DNA from: Edaphobacter sp.
GTDB lineage: Bacteria; Acidobacteriota; Terriglobia; Terriglobales; Acidobacteriaceae
Length of the DNA: 38,292 nt
NCBI GenBank assembly: GCA_025462755.1
Contig: JAOAPF010000137.1
Coordinates: 1-38,292 of the forward strand
Direction: 5' to 3'
Part shown: positions 7,898 through 14,954 of the stretch, one piece after another
Layout: the number at the start of each line of letters is the position of its first letter
Numbering within the stretch: position 1 is the stretch's first letter
Notes under the pieces: generated by a model
Told to the model about the DNA's origin: nothing
Seen by the model: the letters and a program-made list of their open reading frames with translations, nothing else
Database searches by the model: none
Program-made: the position numbers and the translations under genes

Positions 7898-9058
7898 TCA
7901 ACAATCCCGCATTCCGTCAAACAAACTTGCCTGCTTGGCCAGAATCGCAGCCTTGGTCGTCAAATCAGGCTGCAGATTCCAGTCCCCCATCTCATGCGTC
8001 CCGCCCAACAGCACGCCATCCCGCCGCGAAAACATATACGTGTTCTCGTAGCTGGTCGCATAGGTCACCTCAGGCTGAGGTACTAGAAACGTCAATTGCC
8101 CACGAATCGGTGCCAGTTCCTCATCGCCAAACAGCCCTTTGGCTCCAAGCCCCGTGCAATTAAACACAAGCTTCTCCCGCAAGCCCCGAACTTCCTCCAG
8201 ACTCTTCATCTCCCGCACCACCACCTTGCCTCCGGCAATCCGAACATCTATCAGCATCGCAGGCAGATAGATCGGAGGCTCCACAATCATCCCGTCGAAC
8301 TGCCGCACAAACTTCGTCCCAAAAGGATGCGACCCCGCCGGAAGGTCCTTCATCTCCGGCAACAAATCCTGGATCAACCCAGAGTCGCCTCCAATCGGCG
8401 ACTGCCAGGGCTGATTCTTAACAAAGTAGTTCCTCATCCAACGGATCCCATACTTCGGATCCGTCATGATCTGATACCTCCGATACCCATACCGTGCTGC
8501 GGCGACAAACTGCTGCGTAAACTCCGGCGTCAGCGTCTTGTCCGGGTCATACACACTCGCAGGAAACCACTGCCCGCCCGCAATATTCGAAGTCGTCTCC
8601 GGCGGCATCGCCTTTGTATAAATCGTCACCTCGAACCCGGCCTCCTGTGCCAGTCGAGCCGTAGCCAACCCCACCGCCCCACACCCCAGCACTGCGACCG
8701 GTCCCACATGCCCCGGCAGCCCAAGATCCGCCGCCAGCTTTGAAGTCCCCCAGCTCAACGTGATCCCACCGCCGCCGTGCCCGTAGTTGTGCACCACGGC
8801 CGTCTCCCCCACCATCTCCTTCGCCACACGAAATCCCGAGGGCCGAAACGGACGCAAACCCACCACCGTCCGAATCTCCCGCTCCGGCGAAACCCTCACC
8901 CGGGGCAGACGACAAGCCGTCTCCGGCAGATTAACCGGCAGAGCGCCCGCCGCAATCGCCGCGCCCACAGGCCTCTTCAAGCACCCCAGCAGTCCACCAC
9001 CAGCAGCCAGAGACACCGCCGCCATATTCGCGTTTCGCAAAAACAGCCGTCTATTCAT
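7898..9058 (-). CDS. Tat-exported D-amino-acid-oxidase-like FAD oxidoreductase, circularly permuted motif order
   Basis: From ATG 9058 the protein has 386 residues. The N-terminus MNRRLFLRN is a twin-arginine signal followed by a hydrophobic stretch and LLGC (C26), a possible lipobox. The DAO-family dinucleotide motif VLGCGAVGLATA is at about 123-134, and substrate-side motifs such as TTSNIAGGQWFP and a late DGVLLGGTHEMGDWN follow. Unusually, the motifs that normally end DAO proteins, VVGLRPFRPSGF (65-76) and VVHNYGHGGGGITLSWG (88-104), come before the FAD-binding motif, and the protein ends right after the helix that normally precedes them (LFDGMRDC). All parts are present, only reordered. 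I prefer ATG 9058 over TTG 9070 because it places the RR pair properly. It probably oxidises an amine or amino acid outside the cytoplasm; the substrate is unknown. Convergent with the HAD gene. Confidence 0.85.
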   Translation of the reverse strand: MNRRLFLRNANMAAVSLAAGGGLLGCLKRPVGAAIAAGALPVNLPETACRLPRVRVSPEREIRTVVGLRPFRPSGFRVAKEMVGETAVVHNYGHGGGGITLSWGTSKLAADLGLPGHVGPVAVLGCGAVGLATARLAQEAGFEVTIYTKAMPPETTSNIAGGQWFPASVYDPDKTLTPEFTQQFVAAARYGYRRYQIMTDPKYGIRWMRNYFVKNQPWQSPIGGDSGLIQDLLPEMKDLPAGSHPFGTKFVRQFDGMIVEPPIYLPAMLIDVRIAGGKVVVREMKSLEEVRGLREKLVFNCTGLGAKGLFGDEELAPIRGQLTFLVPQPEVTYATSYENTYMFSRRDGVLLGGTHEMGDWNLQPDLTTKAAILAKQASLFDGMRDC

Positions 9059-9331
9059 AGTCCGCACCAATCAATAGCAATCTTGGCTAATGTTACCGCC
9101 ATAGTTACAGATTATGGGCGCGCCCCGCAGACGAGAATATCCGCTGAAACCATCCCCGACAACCTGTGAATACCACCGTAACATTCTCTGTATCCGTTAT
9201 CGCTTTTATCCCGCCGATCACCGTTACTCCTCGCGCTCCTCGTCACGAATCCCGCAGAATCGCAACATATTCACACTGTTAATGTGTGATGGGGCAAATC
9301 GCTATACGATAAAAGAAGAAGTGAGAGGTCG
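9059..9331. other. divergent intergenic region, oxidase / decarboxylase
   Basis: A 273-base region between divergent genes. It holds the inverted repeat and candidate -10 box for the decarboxylase described separately. No coding sequence with a ribosome site was found; an open frame at 9114-9335 runs into the decarboxylase start but looks non-coding. Confidence 0.5.
9271..9308 (+). promoter_or_regulatory. candidate operator and -10 box for the decarboxylase gene
   Basis: A perfect inverted repeat, TCACAC (9271-9276) and GTGTGA (9284-9289) with 7 bases between, lies just upstream of TATACG (9303-9308), which could serve as a -10 box. The repeat would cover the -35 position. The following leader carries GAGAGG seven bases before ATG 9332. 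The repeat is seen; its role as an operator, and which protein binds it, are inference. Confidence 0.35.
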
Positions 9332-11767
9332 ATGAGCGAAGGTCGTTGGGTTTTGTTGATTGCAAGTGAAGTAGGTGGCACGGACTCCGTATCGGACCGC
9401 GCCATGGAGCGATTAGTCGAGGCAATTCGCCTCGAAGGCTACGAAGTCGTCAGAACGTCCACGCCGGAAGACGGCCTTTCCCTGGTCACGTCCGATCCGT
9501 CGTACAGCACCATCCTTCTGGATTGGGACCTCGAAGGCGAGAACCAGTTCGCCGAAGGCGCAGCCCTGGCCATTCTTCGCGCCGTCCGCCGCCGCAACAA
9601 AAAAATCCCCATCTTCCTCATCGCAGACCGCACCCTCGTCAGCGAACTCCCCCTCGAAGTCGTCAAGCAGGTCCACGAGTACATCCACCTCTTCGGCGAC
9701 ACCCCGGCCTTCATCGCTAACCGCGTCGACTTCGCCGTAGAGCGTTATCACGAGCAACTCCTCCCACCCTACTTCCGCGAACTGAAAAAATACAACGATC
9801 AGGGCGCCTACTCCTGGGACGCACCCGGCCACATGGGTGGTGTCGCATTTTTGAAACACCCCGTCGGCATGGAGTTCCACAAGTTCTTCGGCGAAAACAT
9901 CATGCGCTCCGACCTCGGCATCTCGACCTCGCCCCTCGGCTCCTGGCTCGATCATCTCGGGCCTGCCGGCGAATCCGAACGCAATGCGGCCCGCATCTTC
10001 GGCGCCGACTGGACCTTCTACGTCCTCGGCGGCTCCTCTACCTCAAATCAAATCGTCGGCCATGGCGTAATCGCCCAGGACGATATAGTCCTCGCCGACG
10101 CCAACTGCCACAAGTCCATCTGTCACTCCCTCACGGTCACAGGCGCGCGTCCCGTCTATATGAAGCCCACGCGCAACGGCTACGGAATGATCGGCCTCGT
10201 TCCCATCAAGCGCTTCAGCCCCGAGTTCATCCGCGGCCTCATCGACAAGAGTCCCTTAACCAAGGGCGTCGCCAACCAGAACCCCACCTACGCCGTCGTC
10301 ACCAACTCCACCTACGACGGCCTCTGCTACGACGTCAATAAGGTTGTCACCGAACTCTCCAAATCCGTTCCCCGCGTCCACTTCGACGAGGCCTGGTACG
10401 CCTACGCGAAGTTCCACGAGATCTACCAGGGCCGCTTTGCCATGGGCGTCCCCGACGACATGCCCGAACGCCCCGCCATCTTCTCCGTACAGTCCACACA
10501 CAAGATGCTCGCGGCCTTCTCCATGGCCTCGATGATTCACGTCAAGCTGAGCCCCCGAGCGCCGCTCGACTACGACCAGTTCAACGAGTCCTTCATGATG
10601 CACGGGACGACGTCGCCTTTTTACCCGCTGATCGCAAGTCTCGACGTAGCCGCCGCCATGATGGACGAGCCCGCCGGCCCAACCCTCATGAGCGAGACCC
10701 TCCAGGACGCCATCAGCTTCCGCAAGGCCATGTCGTCAATCGCCCACCGCCTCCGTGCCGCAGAGCAGGGCTGGTTCTTCCGCCTCTACCAACCCGAGTA
10801 CGTCTTCGATCCCCTCGACGGCCAAACCTACCTACTCGAAGAGGCAGCCGATGGCCTGCTCACCAATCGCTCAAGTGCCTGGACCCTTAAAGCCGGCGAA
10901 GAATGGCACGGCTACCAGGACGAGGACATCGCCGACGGCTACTGCATGCTCGACCCCACGAAGGTCACCATCCTGACTCCTGGCGTAAACGCCCAAGGTG
11001 TCGTCAGCGACTGGGGCATCCCTGCAGCCATCATCACCGAGTTCCTCGACGGCCGCCGCGTCGAGATTGCCCGCACCGGCGACTACACCGTCCTCGTCCT
11101 GTTCTCCGTCGGCACCTCTAAAGGCAAGTGGGGGGCCCTGCTCGAAAATCTCTTCGAGTTCAAACGCCTCTACGACTCCGAAGCCTCTCTCGAAGAGGCC
11201 CTCCCCGAGCTCGTCTCGAAGTATCCAGCGCGCTATCGCAACGTCACCCTGAAGGAACTCTCCGACGAGATGCACGCCGCGATGGTCCAACTGAATCTAT
11301 CCGGCCTCGTCAATGACGCCTGCGACGAAGACTTCGACCCCGTCCTCACCCCCGCCCAAACGTATCAAAAGCTGTTACGTAATGAGACGGAAAAAATCCG
11401 CTTCTCCGAGATGGCCGGCCGCATCGCCGCCGTCATGCTCGTTCCCTACCCCCCTGGCATCCCCATGTCCATGCCCGGCGAACGTCTCGGTTCTGCCGAA
11501 AGTCCCGTCATCAAGCTCATCCTAGCCATGGAGGAGTTCGGCAAGCGCTTCCCTGGCTTCGAACGCGAGGTCCACGGCATCGAAGCAGACGCCGAGGGCA
11601 ACTACTGGATGCGCGCCGTCATCGAGACCAACGGCAAAAAACGCAACGGCACCGCACCCGGCAAGCAGCGTCCACCCAGCGCCGCTCCCCCGGTCAAAAA
11701 GAGAAAACGCGCCGCGCCCGCCACTACTCCCGAAGTCCCACCCACCGGCCTCTCGTCACAAAGGTAA
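9332..11767 (+). CDS. Orn/Lys/Arg decarboxylase (fold type I PLP enzyme with receiver-like wing domain)
   Basis: This 811-residue enzyme belongs to the inducible LdcI/AdiA-type basic amino acid decarboxylases. Residues 1-130 are the receiver-like wing domain (ILLDWDLEG), then the PLP domain with APGHMGG (164-170), VLADANCHKS, VHFDEAWY (D352) and SVQSTHK, whose K391 should form the PLP aldimine. The C-terminal domain ends in the PYPPGIP...PGE signature. The reaction is decarboxylation of arginine, lysine or ornithine to agmatine, cadaverine or putrescine, serving acid resistance or polyamine supply; I cannot settle the substrate by eye. The last 45 or so residues are an added basic Pro/Ala-rich tail (PVKKRKRAAPATTPEV) not found in the enterobacterial enzymes. 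ATG 9332 follows a good GAGAGG site. No antiporter gene is adjacent, so an acid-resistance role is not supported by context. Confidence 0.93.
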   Translation: MSEGRWVLLIASEVGGTDSVSDRAMERLVEAIRLEGYEVVRTSTPEDGLSLVTSDPSYSTILLDWDLEGENQFAEGAALAILRAVRRRNKKIPIFLIADRTLVSELPLEVVKQVHEYIHLFGDTPAFIANRVDFAVERYHEQLLPPYFRELKKYNDQGAYSWDAPGHMGGVAFLKHPVGMEFHKFFGENIMRSDLGISTSPLGSWLDHLGPAGESERNAARIFGADWTFYVLGGSSTSNQIVGHGVIAQDDIVLADANCHKSICHSLTVTGARPVYMKPTRNGYGMIGLVPIKRFSPEFIRGLIDKSPLTKGVANQNPTYAVVTNSTYDGLCYDVNKVVTELSKSVPRVHFDEAWYAYAKFHEIYQGRFAMGVPDDMPERPAIFSVQSTHKMLAAFSMASMIHVKLSPRAPLDYDQFNESFMMHGTTSPFYPLIASLDVAAAMMDEPAGPTLMSETLQDAISFRKAMSSIAHRLRAAEQGWFFRLYQPEYVFDPLDGQTYLLEEAADGLLTNRSSAWTLKAGEEWHGYQDEDIADGYCMLDPTKVTILTPGVNAQGVVSDWGIPAAIITEFLDGRRVEIARTGDYTVLVLFSVGTSKGKWGALLENLFEFKRLYDSEASLEEALPELVSKYPARYRNVTLKELSDEMHAAMVQLNLSGLVNDACDEDFDPVLTPAQTYQKLLRNETEKIRFSEMAGRIAAVMLVPYPPGIPMSMPGERLGSAESPVIKLILAMEEFGKRFPGFEREVHGIEADAEGNYWMRAVIETNGKKRNGTAPGKQRPPSAAPPVKKRKRAAPATTPEVPPTGLSSQR

Positions 11768-12063
11768 TTTCGCTGCTTTGCCGATTCTTCTGCTAAGCTC
11801 GGCCACTTCTACTGATAGAAGTGGCCGTTCCCATTCCCCTCTTCCCCTCAAAGACTTCGTTGTGAGCTACTGCAACTACGAATTCAGGAAGCCATGAGCG
11901 CGTTCCAACCCCTCTATCATCATCTTTTTATGTCTCCCTCTAGTAATTTTAACAGTTTCGCTTGATCCGATTGGTCGGTAACTTGATCTTGAACCAGACA
12001 ACCGATGGAGTCGCCGGCTGCCGTTAGGGCAGGCTCCCGGTCACAATCAAGAGAGGTCTTATC
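11768..12063. other. intergenic region, decarboxylase to SYLF gene
   Basis: The region contains the hairpin at 11801-11826 and the leader of the next gene. The leader has a weak hairpin (CTGCC 12018-12022 with GGCAG 12028-12032) and ends in a clear AGAGG ribosome site before ATG 12064. No gene seen. Confidence 0.45.
11801..11826 (+). terminator. hairpin after the decarboxylase gene
   Basis: A perfect 10-bp inverted repeat (GGCCACTTCT at 11801-11810, AGAAGTGGCC at 11817-11826) with a 6-base loop sits 33 bases after the stop. There is no T-run after it, only a pyrimidine-rich stretch, so it may be a transcription terminator or an mRNA-stabilising hairpin. Confidence 0.55.
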
Positions 12064-12750
12064 ATGAAGAAAACCGCGTTACTAGCTCTAGTGAGCGTCG
12101 CAGCCACCCTGCCGGCATTTGCTCAAAACAAGATTGACGATCGCTTGGGCAACTCGGCCGAAGTTCTGAGACAGATCCTCGCCAAACCCGATGAGATTCC
12201 TCAGGCCTATCTCAACAAAGCCAAATGCGTACTTGTCTTCCCCGGCGTCAAGAAGATGGCGGTCGGCATTGGCGGAACCTACGGTCGCGGCGTCATTGTC
12301 TGCCGCACCGGGACGGACATGACTGGCCCTTGGTCGGCGCCCGCCATGTACAAAATTGACGTCGGCAGCCTGGGTGTCCAGCTCGGCAGCTCCACCACCG
12401 ACTATGTGCTTCTCGTCGAAACCCCCACCGGCGCCCAGAAGATTCTCTCCGGCAAGATGAAGCTCGGTGCTGACGCAACCGCTGTCGCGGGCCCCACCGG
12501 CGCCAAAGCCGTCGGCGCCAACGACACCAACGTCGATGTCCTCACCTACTCCAGGGCAAAGAGTGGACTTTTCGCTGGCGCGTCCCTGGCCAGCGCATCG
12601 CTCGACACGGACGATGACGCCAACAAGTCCGTCTACGGCAAAGACGTCACCGCTACAACCATCGTGCGCGAAGGTGGAGTGACAACGACAGCTTCAGGAA
12701 AGCCCCTCGTCGCCGTCCTCACCAAGGCGTCGCCCAAGTGGATCAACTAG
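12064..12750 (+). CDS. secreted SYLF-domain (Ysc84-type) lipid-binding protein
   Basis: This 228-residue protein begins with a Sec signal peptide (MKKTALLALVSVAATLPAFA, cleavage expected before QNK). The mature part is a SYLF/Ysc84 domain: an N-terminal helix (RLGNSAEVLRQILA), LNKAKCVLVFPGVKK, a GIGGTYGRGVIVCR strand, GSLGVQLGSSTTDYVLLV and the SRAKSGLFAGASLASASL motif near 165-180. SYLF domains bind phosphoinositides in eukaryotes; bacterial secreted forms have no settled role and are usually called lipid-binding or stress-linked. The start has a strong AGAGG site (12051-12055 region). The gene is alone, flanked by hairpins on both sides. High confidence in the family, low in any physiological role. 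Confidence 0.93.
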   Translation: MKKTALLALVSVAATLPAFAQNKIDDRLGNSAEVLRQILAKPDEIPQAYLNKAKCVLVFPGVKKMAVGIGGTYGRGVIVCRTGTDMTGPWSAPAMYKIDVGSLGVQLGSSTTDYVLLVETPTGAQKILSGKMKLGADATAVAGPTGAKAVGANDTNVDVLTYSRAKSGLFAGASLASASLDTDDDANKSVYGKDVTATTIVREGGVTTTASGKPLVAVLTKASPKWIN

Positions 12751-12768
12751 CCAAACTGTAAAAAACTG

Positions 12769-12812
12769 GGCGGAGCGAGCAGCGTCGACACAACCGACGC
12801 CCTCTCTCCGCC
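12769..12812 (+). terminator. terminator-like hairpin after the SYLF gene
   Basis: GGCGGAGCGAG...GCGTCG pairs with CGACGCCCTCTCTCCGCC about 18 bases past the stop, an imperfect but long stem with a short ACACAAC loop. The following bases are TAAATCATTT rather than a T-run. Probably the SYLF gene terminator. Confidence 0.5.
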
Positions 12813-12864
12813 TAAATCATTTAAGTCAAACAAGATTCCATTCCGTGCCGCCCCCGCTCACGCT

Positions 12865-13776
12865 TTACAACGGAGGCTTCAGCAGCTTCACCGCATACCC
12901 GCCGTAACCCCTTTAACCTTCACCGGCCGCCGAAACAGCTTCCCACCCTCCGACACATACATCCAGTCCATCTTTTTTCCCGCGAACACCACACTTCGAA
13001 ACTCCACCATGCTCCGGTGGGTTGAACACCGCCGCCATCCGGCCATTCGCCTCGCACATCTGCCCCTATCGGTGTGGCAAAGTACACCTGCCCAATCGAA
13101 TCCTCCACCACCGACCGCGCCCCACTCCTCCACCCCACCTCAGGCGTCTCCAGCCGGTTGAATGGTTCCCCATTCTCAATCGAGCCATCCGCCGCAATCT
13201 GAAACGACCAGCTGAACCGCCCCTGCGCAACGCTCACCACCAGCATCGCCTGGTCCCCCGACAGGGCACTCCCCTCGGCACAGCAATCTGCCTCCCTGAT
13301 ACATCAAGCGCACCCTGCCCGCGCCATCGACAGACCCGATCGTCTTGTGCACCCCATCCGAAAAATAACCCGAACACGCGCTCAAACCTGTTCTGCACAT
13401 CAGCCGAAACCGTCGGCAGTACCCCATGATCGACGAAGATCCCGATCATCGGCGGCACCTCATGCTTCGCAATCAGGTCGTCGAGCACCACCGGCACGCG
13501 AATCCCGTCCCCCGGATACCCCGCTCCCATCCAGAAACACCATGAACACCGCCGGCTTCTTCGCGTCATACTGCGCCGGCACATACACCGCATAGTGCGG
13601 AGTCCCCGGATAAAAAACACCCGCCGCCAACACATGCTTCGTCACGGTTCCCTTCGGGACGCCATCCTGCGGTTGCGAATCCGGCCCCAGCGAATAACTC
13701 TGCGCCCGCACCGGCCTCAACCAAACAGGACCAACGCAAACCAGAGAAAGTCAGAAGAACCGCGCCTGTCGCTCAT
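12865..13776 (-). pseudogene. decayed esterase / SMP-30-like (gluconolactonase) fusion gene
   Basis: Reading the minus strand from ATG 13776, a signal peptide (DFLWFALVLFG) is followed by a frameshift at its end, then esterase N-terminal sequence (SYSLGPDSQPQDGVPKGTVT, HYAVYVPAQYD, VFMVFLDGSG), another shift into VPVVLDDLIAKHEVPPMIG and VQNRFERVF ending near 13372. At about 13367 the sequence jumps straight to an SMP-30/gluconolactonase beta-propeller (GVHKTIGSVDGAGRV), followed in other frames by GRFSWSFQIAADGSI, SIGQVYFATPIG, VVFAGKKMDWMYV and KLFRRPVKVKG. A last shift gives VKLLKPPL and a stop at 12865. Thus at least four frameshifts, and the esterase catalytic half is deleted. The intact gene type, an enterochelin-esterase-like domain joined to an SMP-30 domain, is one I know from acidobacteria. 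No functional product is expected. Confidence 0.8.
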
Positions 13777-13891
13777 CGCGAAAGCATACGTGGCCTCTCC
13801 CCCAGCTAAACTCCAGCCACTCCACCCCGGGATGGTATACTACCCTTCGGATTGCTAACCGCAGCTCGCGCCACCAGCGTCGAGACACAAC

Positions 13892-13976
13892 GCGGAGGTG
13901 GCGAAATTGGCAGACGCACTAGCTTGAGGTGCTAGCGCCGCAAGGCATAGGGGTTCAAGTCCCCTCCTCCGCACCA
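13892..13976 (+). tRNA. tRNA-Leu (anticodon GAG)
   Basis: An 85-base class II tRNA with CCA encoded. The acceptor arms GCGGAGG and CCTCCGC pair fully; the anticodon stem CTAGC/GCTAG closes a TTGAGGT loop giving anticodon GAG (reads CUC/CUU); a short variable arm and a T arm GGGG-TTCAAGT-CCCC follow. It looks fully functional. It is followed by a factor-independent terminator and marks the left border of the proposed island; its 3' two-thirds (13921-13980) recur, decayed, at 35316-35375. Confidence 0.97.
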
Positions 13977-13980
13977 ATCC
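13921..13980 (+). repeat. candidate left attachment repeat (attL) within tRNA-Leu
   Basis: This 60-base segment, from the anticodon arm to four bases past CCA, matches 35316-35375 at 51 of 60 positions by my count, with the last 17 bases identical. Direct repeats of a tRNA 3' part are the usual scar of a tyrosine-integrase element. Confidence 0.5.
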
Positions 13981-14001
13981 AATAAATCAATCAACTTACA
14001 G

Positions 14002-14033
14002 GAAGGCAGCCCGAAAAGGCTGGCCTTCTTTTT
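14002..14033 (+). terminator. factor-independent terminator after tRNA-Leu
   Basis: GAAGGCAGCC (14002-14011) pairs with GGCTGGCCTTC (about 14018-14028) around a CGAAAA loop with one bulge, followed by TTCTTTTT. This is a standard intrinsic terminator about 25 bases after the tRNA. Confidence 0.75.
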
Positions 14034-14035
14034 CG

Positions 14036-14480
14036 TCACGGTAGCTGTTTTGTAGCGGTTGTAGAAAGGCTACGGGATATAAGCGACACGCCAGAGAGCG
14101 CAAGGCCATGCTCACCAATCCGTCGGCTTCGCGCTGTTCGCGGAAACATGACGGAGCTGCGTTGATAGAAGCTCGCAGGTGTTTCGTTCTTCAGTCCCTC
14201 GTGCGGGCGCTCATGGTTGAACATGTGCTGGAACCGATCGAACTTCTTTTGGTCGAGCCTAAGCGTCAATGCCGGAGGCTTCGTCGTGTCTTCCTTCAAA
14301 GTCCGATGCATCCGTTCATGCCGCCGTTTTGCTGCGGCCGGCCTGGCTGAATACGTTCGTGCACGATACCCATCTTGATCCAGCTAAGAGACAGCTTCGA
14401 CAGACCGAGCAGCTTTCCAACGAAAAGGCGCGCCATTGTCGGTCCTAATCCGCGTCGACATCCCATACTCATGCATCGAT
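14036..14480 (-). pseudogene. IS481-type transposase remnant (C-terminal part, frameshifted)
   Basis: Minus-strand reading from about 14480 gives HEYGMSTRIRTDNGAPF, a shift, then GLSKLSLSWIKMGIVHERI and QPGRPQQNG, another shift, and RRHERMHRTLKEDTTKPPA, FDRFQHMFNHERPHEGL and ETPASFYQRS. These are the familiar blocks around the second catalytic aspartate (RTDNG) and the glutamate region (RHERMHRTLK) of IS481/IS3-like DDE transposases. The N-terminal half is missing and homology fades before the stop at 14036. It is inactive debris, situated where an island integrase gene would be expected. Confidence 0.75.
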
Positions 14481-14582
14481 CTGCGCAACCGGGTTCATCG
14501 TGGAACGTATCGGGCCAAGCACTCGAGACGAGTCTTTATCCCGAAGGCTGACGGACGGCAACGTCCGTTGGGCGTCGCGGCA
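14472..14582 (+). pseudogene. group II intron reverse transcriptase (maturase) fragment
   Basis: The frame gives CIDLRNRVHRGTYRAKHSRR and then VFIPKADGRQRPLGVAA, matching the RT-0/RT-1 start of bacterial group II intron maturases (Y.P...R.YIPK.DGK.RPLGI). Only about 37 residues are left; no other RT block, intron domain V or flanking exon is seen. It abuts the IS481 remnant on the opposite strand. Confidence 0.65.
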
Positions 14583-14951
14583 CCTCGATCCATCGGATTC
14601 GATTTAGTCAAAGGTGAATGTAGTCAGCCGACGCTGTTCCTGTCTGTAGACCGATGGCTCATCGGTCGGCTTCTGCAGAGGAACACACATTCCTAGACAT
14701 TGGCCGACTCATATTTCTAGATCGACGGCCAAAGGATGTCCTTGATTCAAGCAGCAATCATTTAATTCCTGCAACATGCGCCCGGGGGAGACGAATGAGG
14801 TATGATCCTCCAACTCGATTCTTCTATCAATTCGGATCGAATCCGGCCCAACCTCACCACTGGGGCCCGCAGTTCCTATTCATGGCCAGAGCAAGTTGTT
14901 CGCGGCACCGCAGGGTGGCCGCTTTGTTTGCCTTTACACAGGAAGTGCCAT
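14583..14951. other. region between transposon debris and the giant-protein operon
   Basis: No gene is supported here. Several open frames exist but none has recognisable motifs or a ribosome site until the AGGAAG before ATG 14952. A continuous frame reaches back to ATG 14802, but the added 50 residues look non-coding. The operon promoter must lie in this stretch or further upstream; I found no convincing box pair. Confidence 0.45.
14649..14667. repeat. perfect 7-bp hairpin upstream of the giant-protein operon
   Basis: GACCGAT and ATCGGTC flank a GGCTC loop, about 285 bases before the giant gene start. It may be an operator, a leader hairpin or an element end; nothing decides between these. 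Confidence 0.3.
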
Positions 14952-14954
14952 ATG
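14938..14954 (+). promoter_or_regulatory. ribosome binding site deciding the giant gene start
   Basis: AGGAAG ends about seven bases before ATG 14952, while ATG 14802 in the same frame has no comparable site. It sets the protein at 1790 rather than 1840 residues. Confidence 0.55.

Noticed and set aside
9114..9335. 73-residue frame ending in the decarboxylase start
   Set aside because: It overlaps the promoter region and inverted repeat, shows no motif and no upstream ribosome site.
14802..14951. Upstream extension of giant protein A by 50 residues
   Set aside because: The added sequence looks non-coding and ATG 14802 lacks a ribosome site, whereas AGGAAG precedes ATG 14952.
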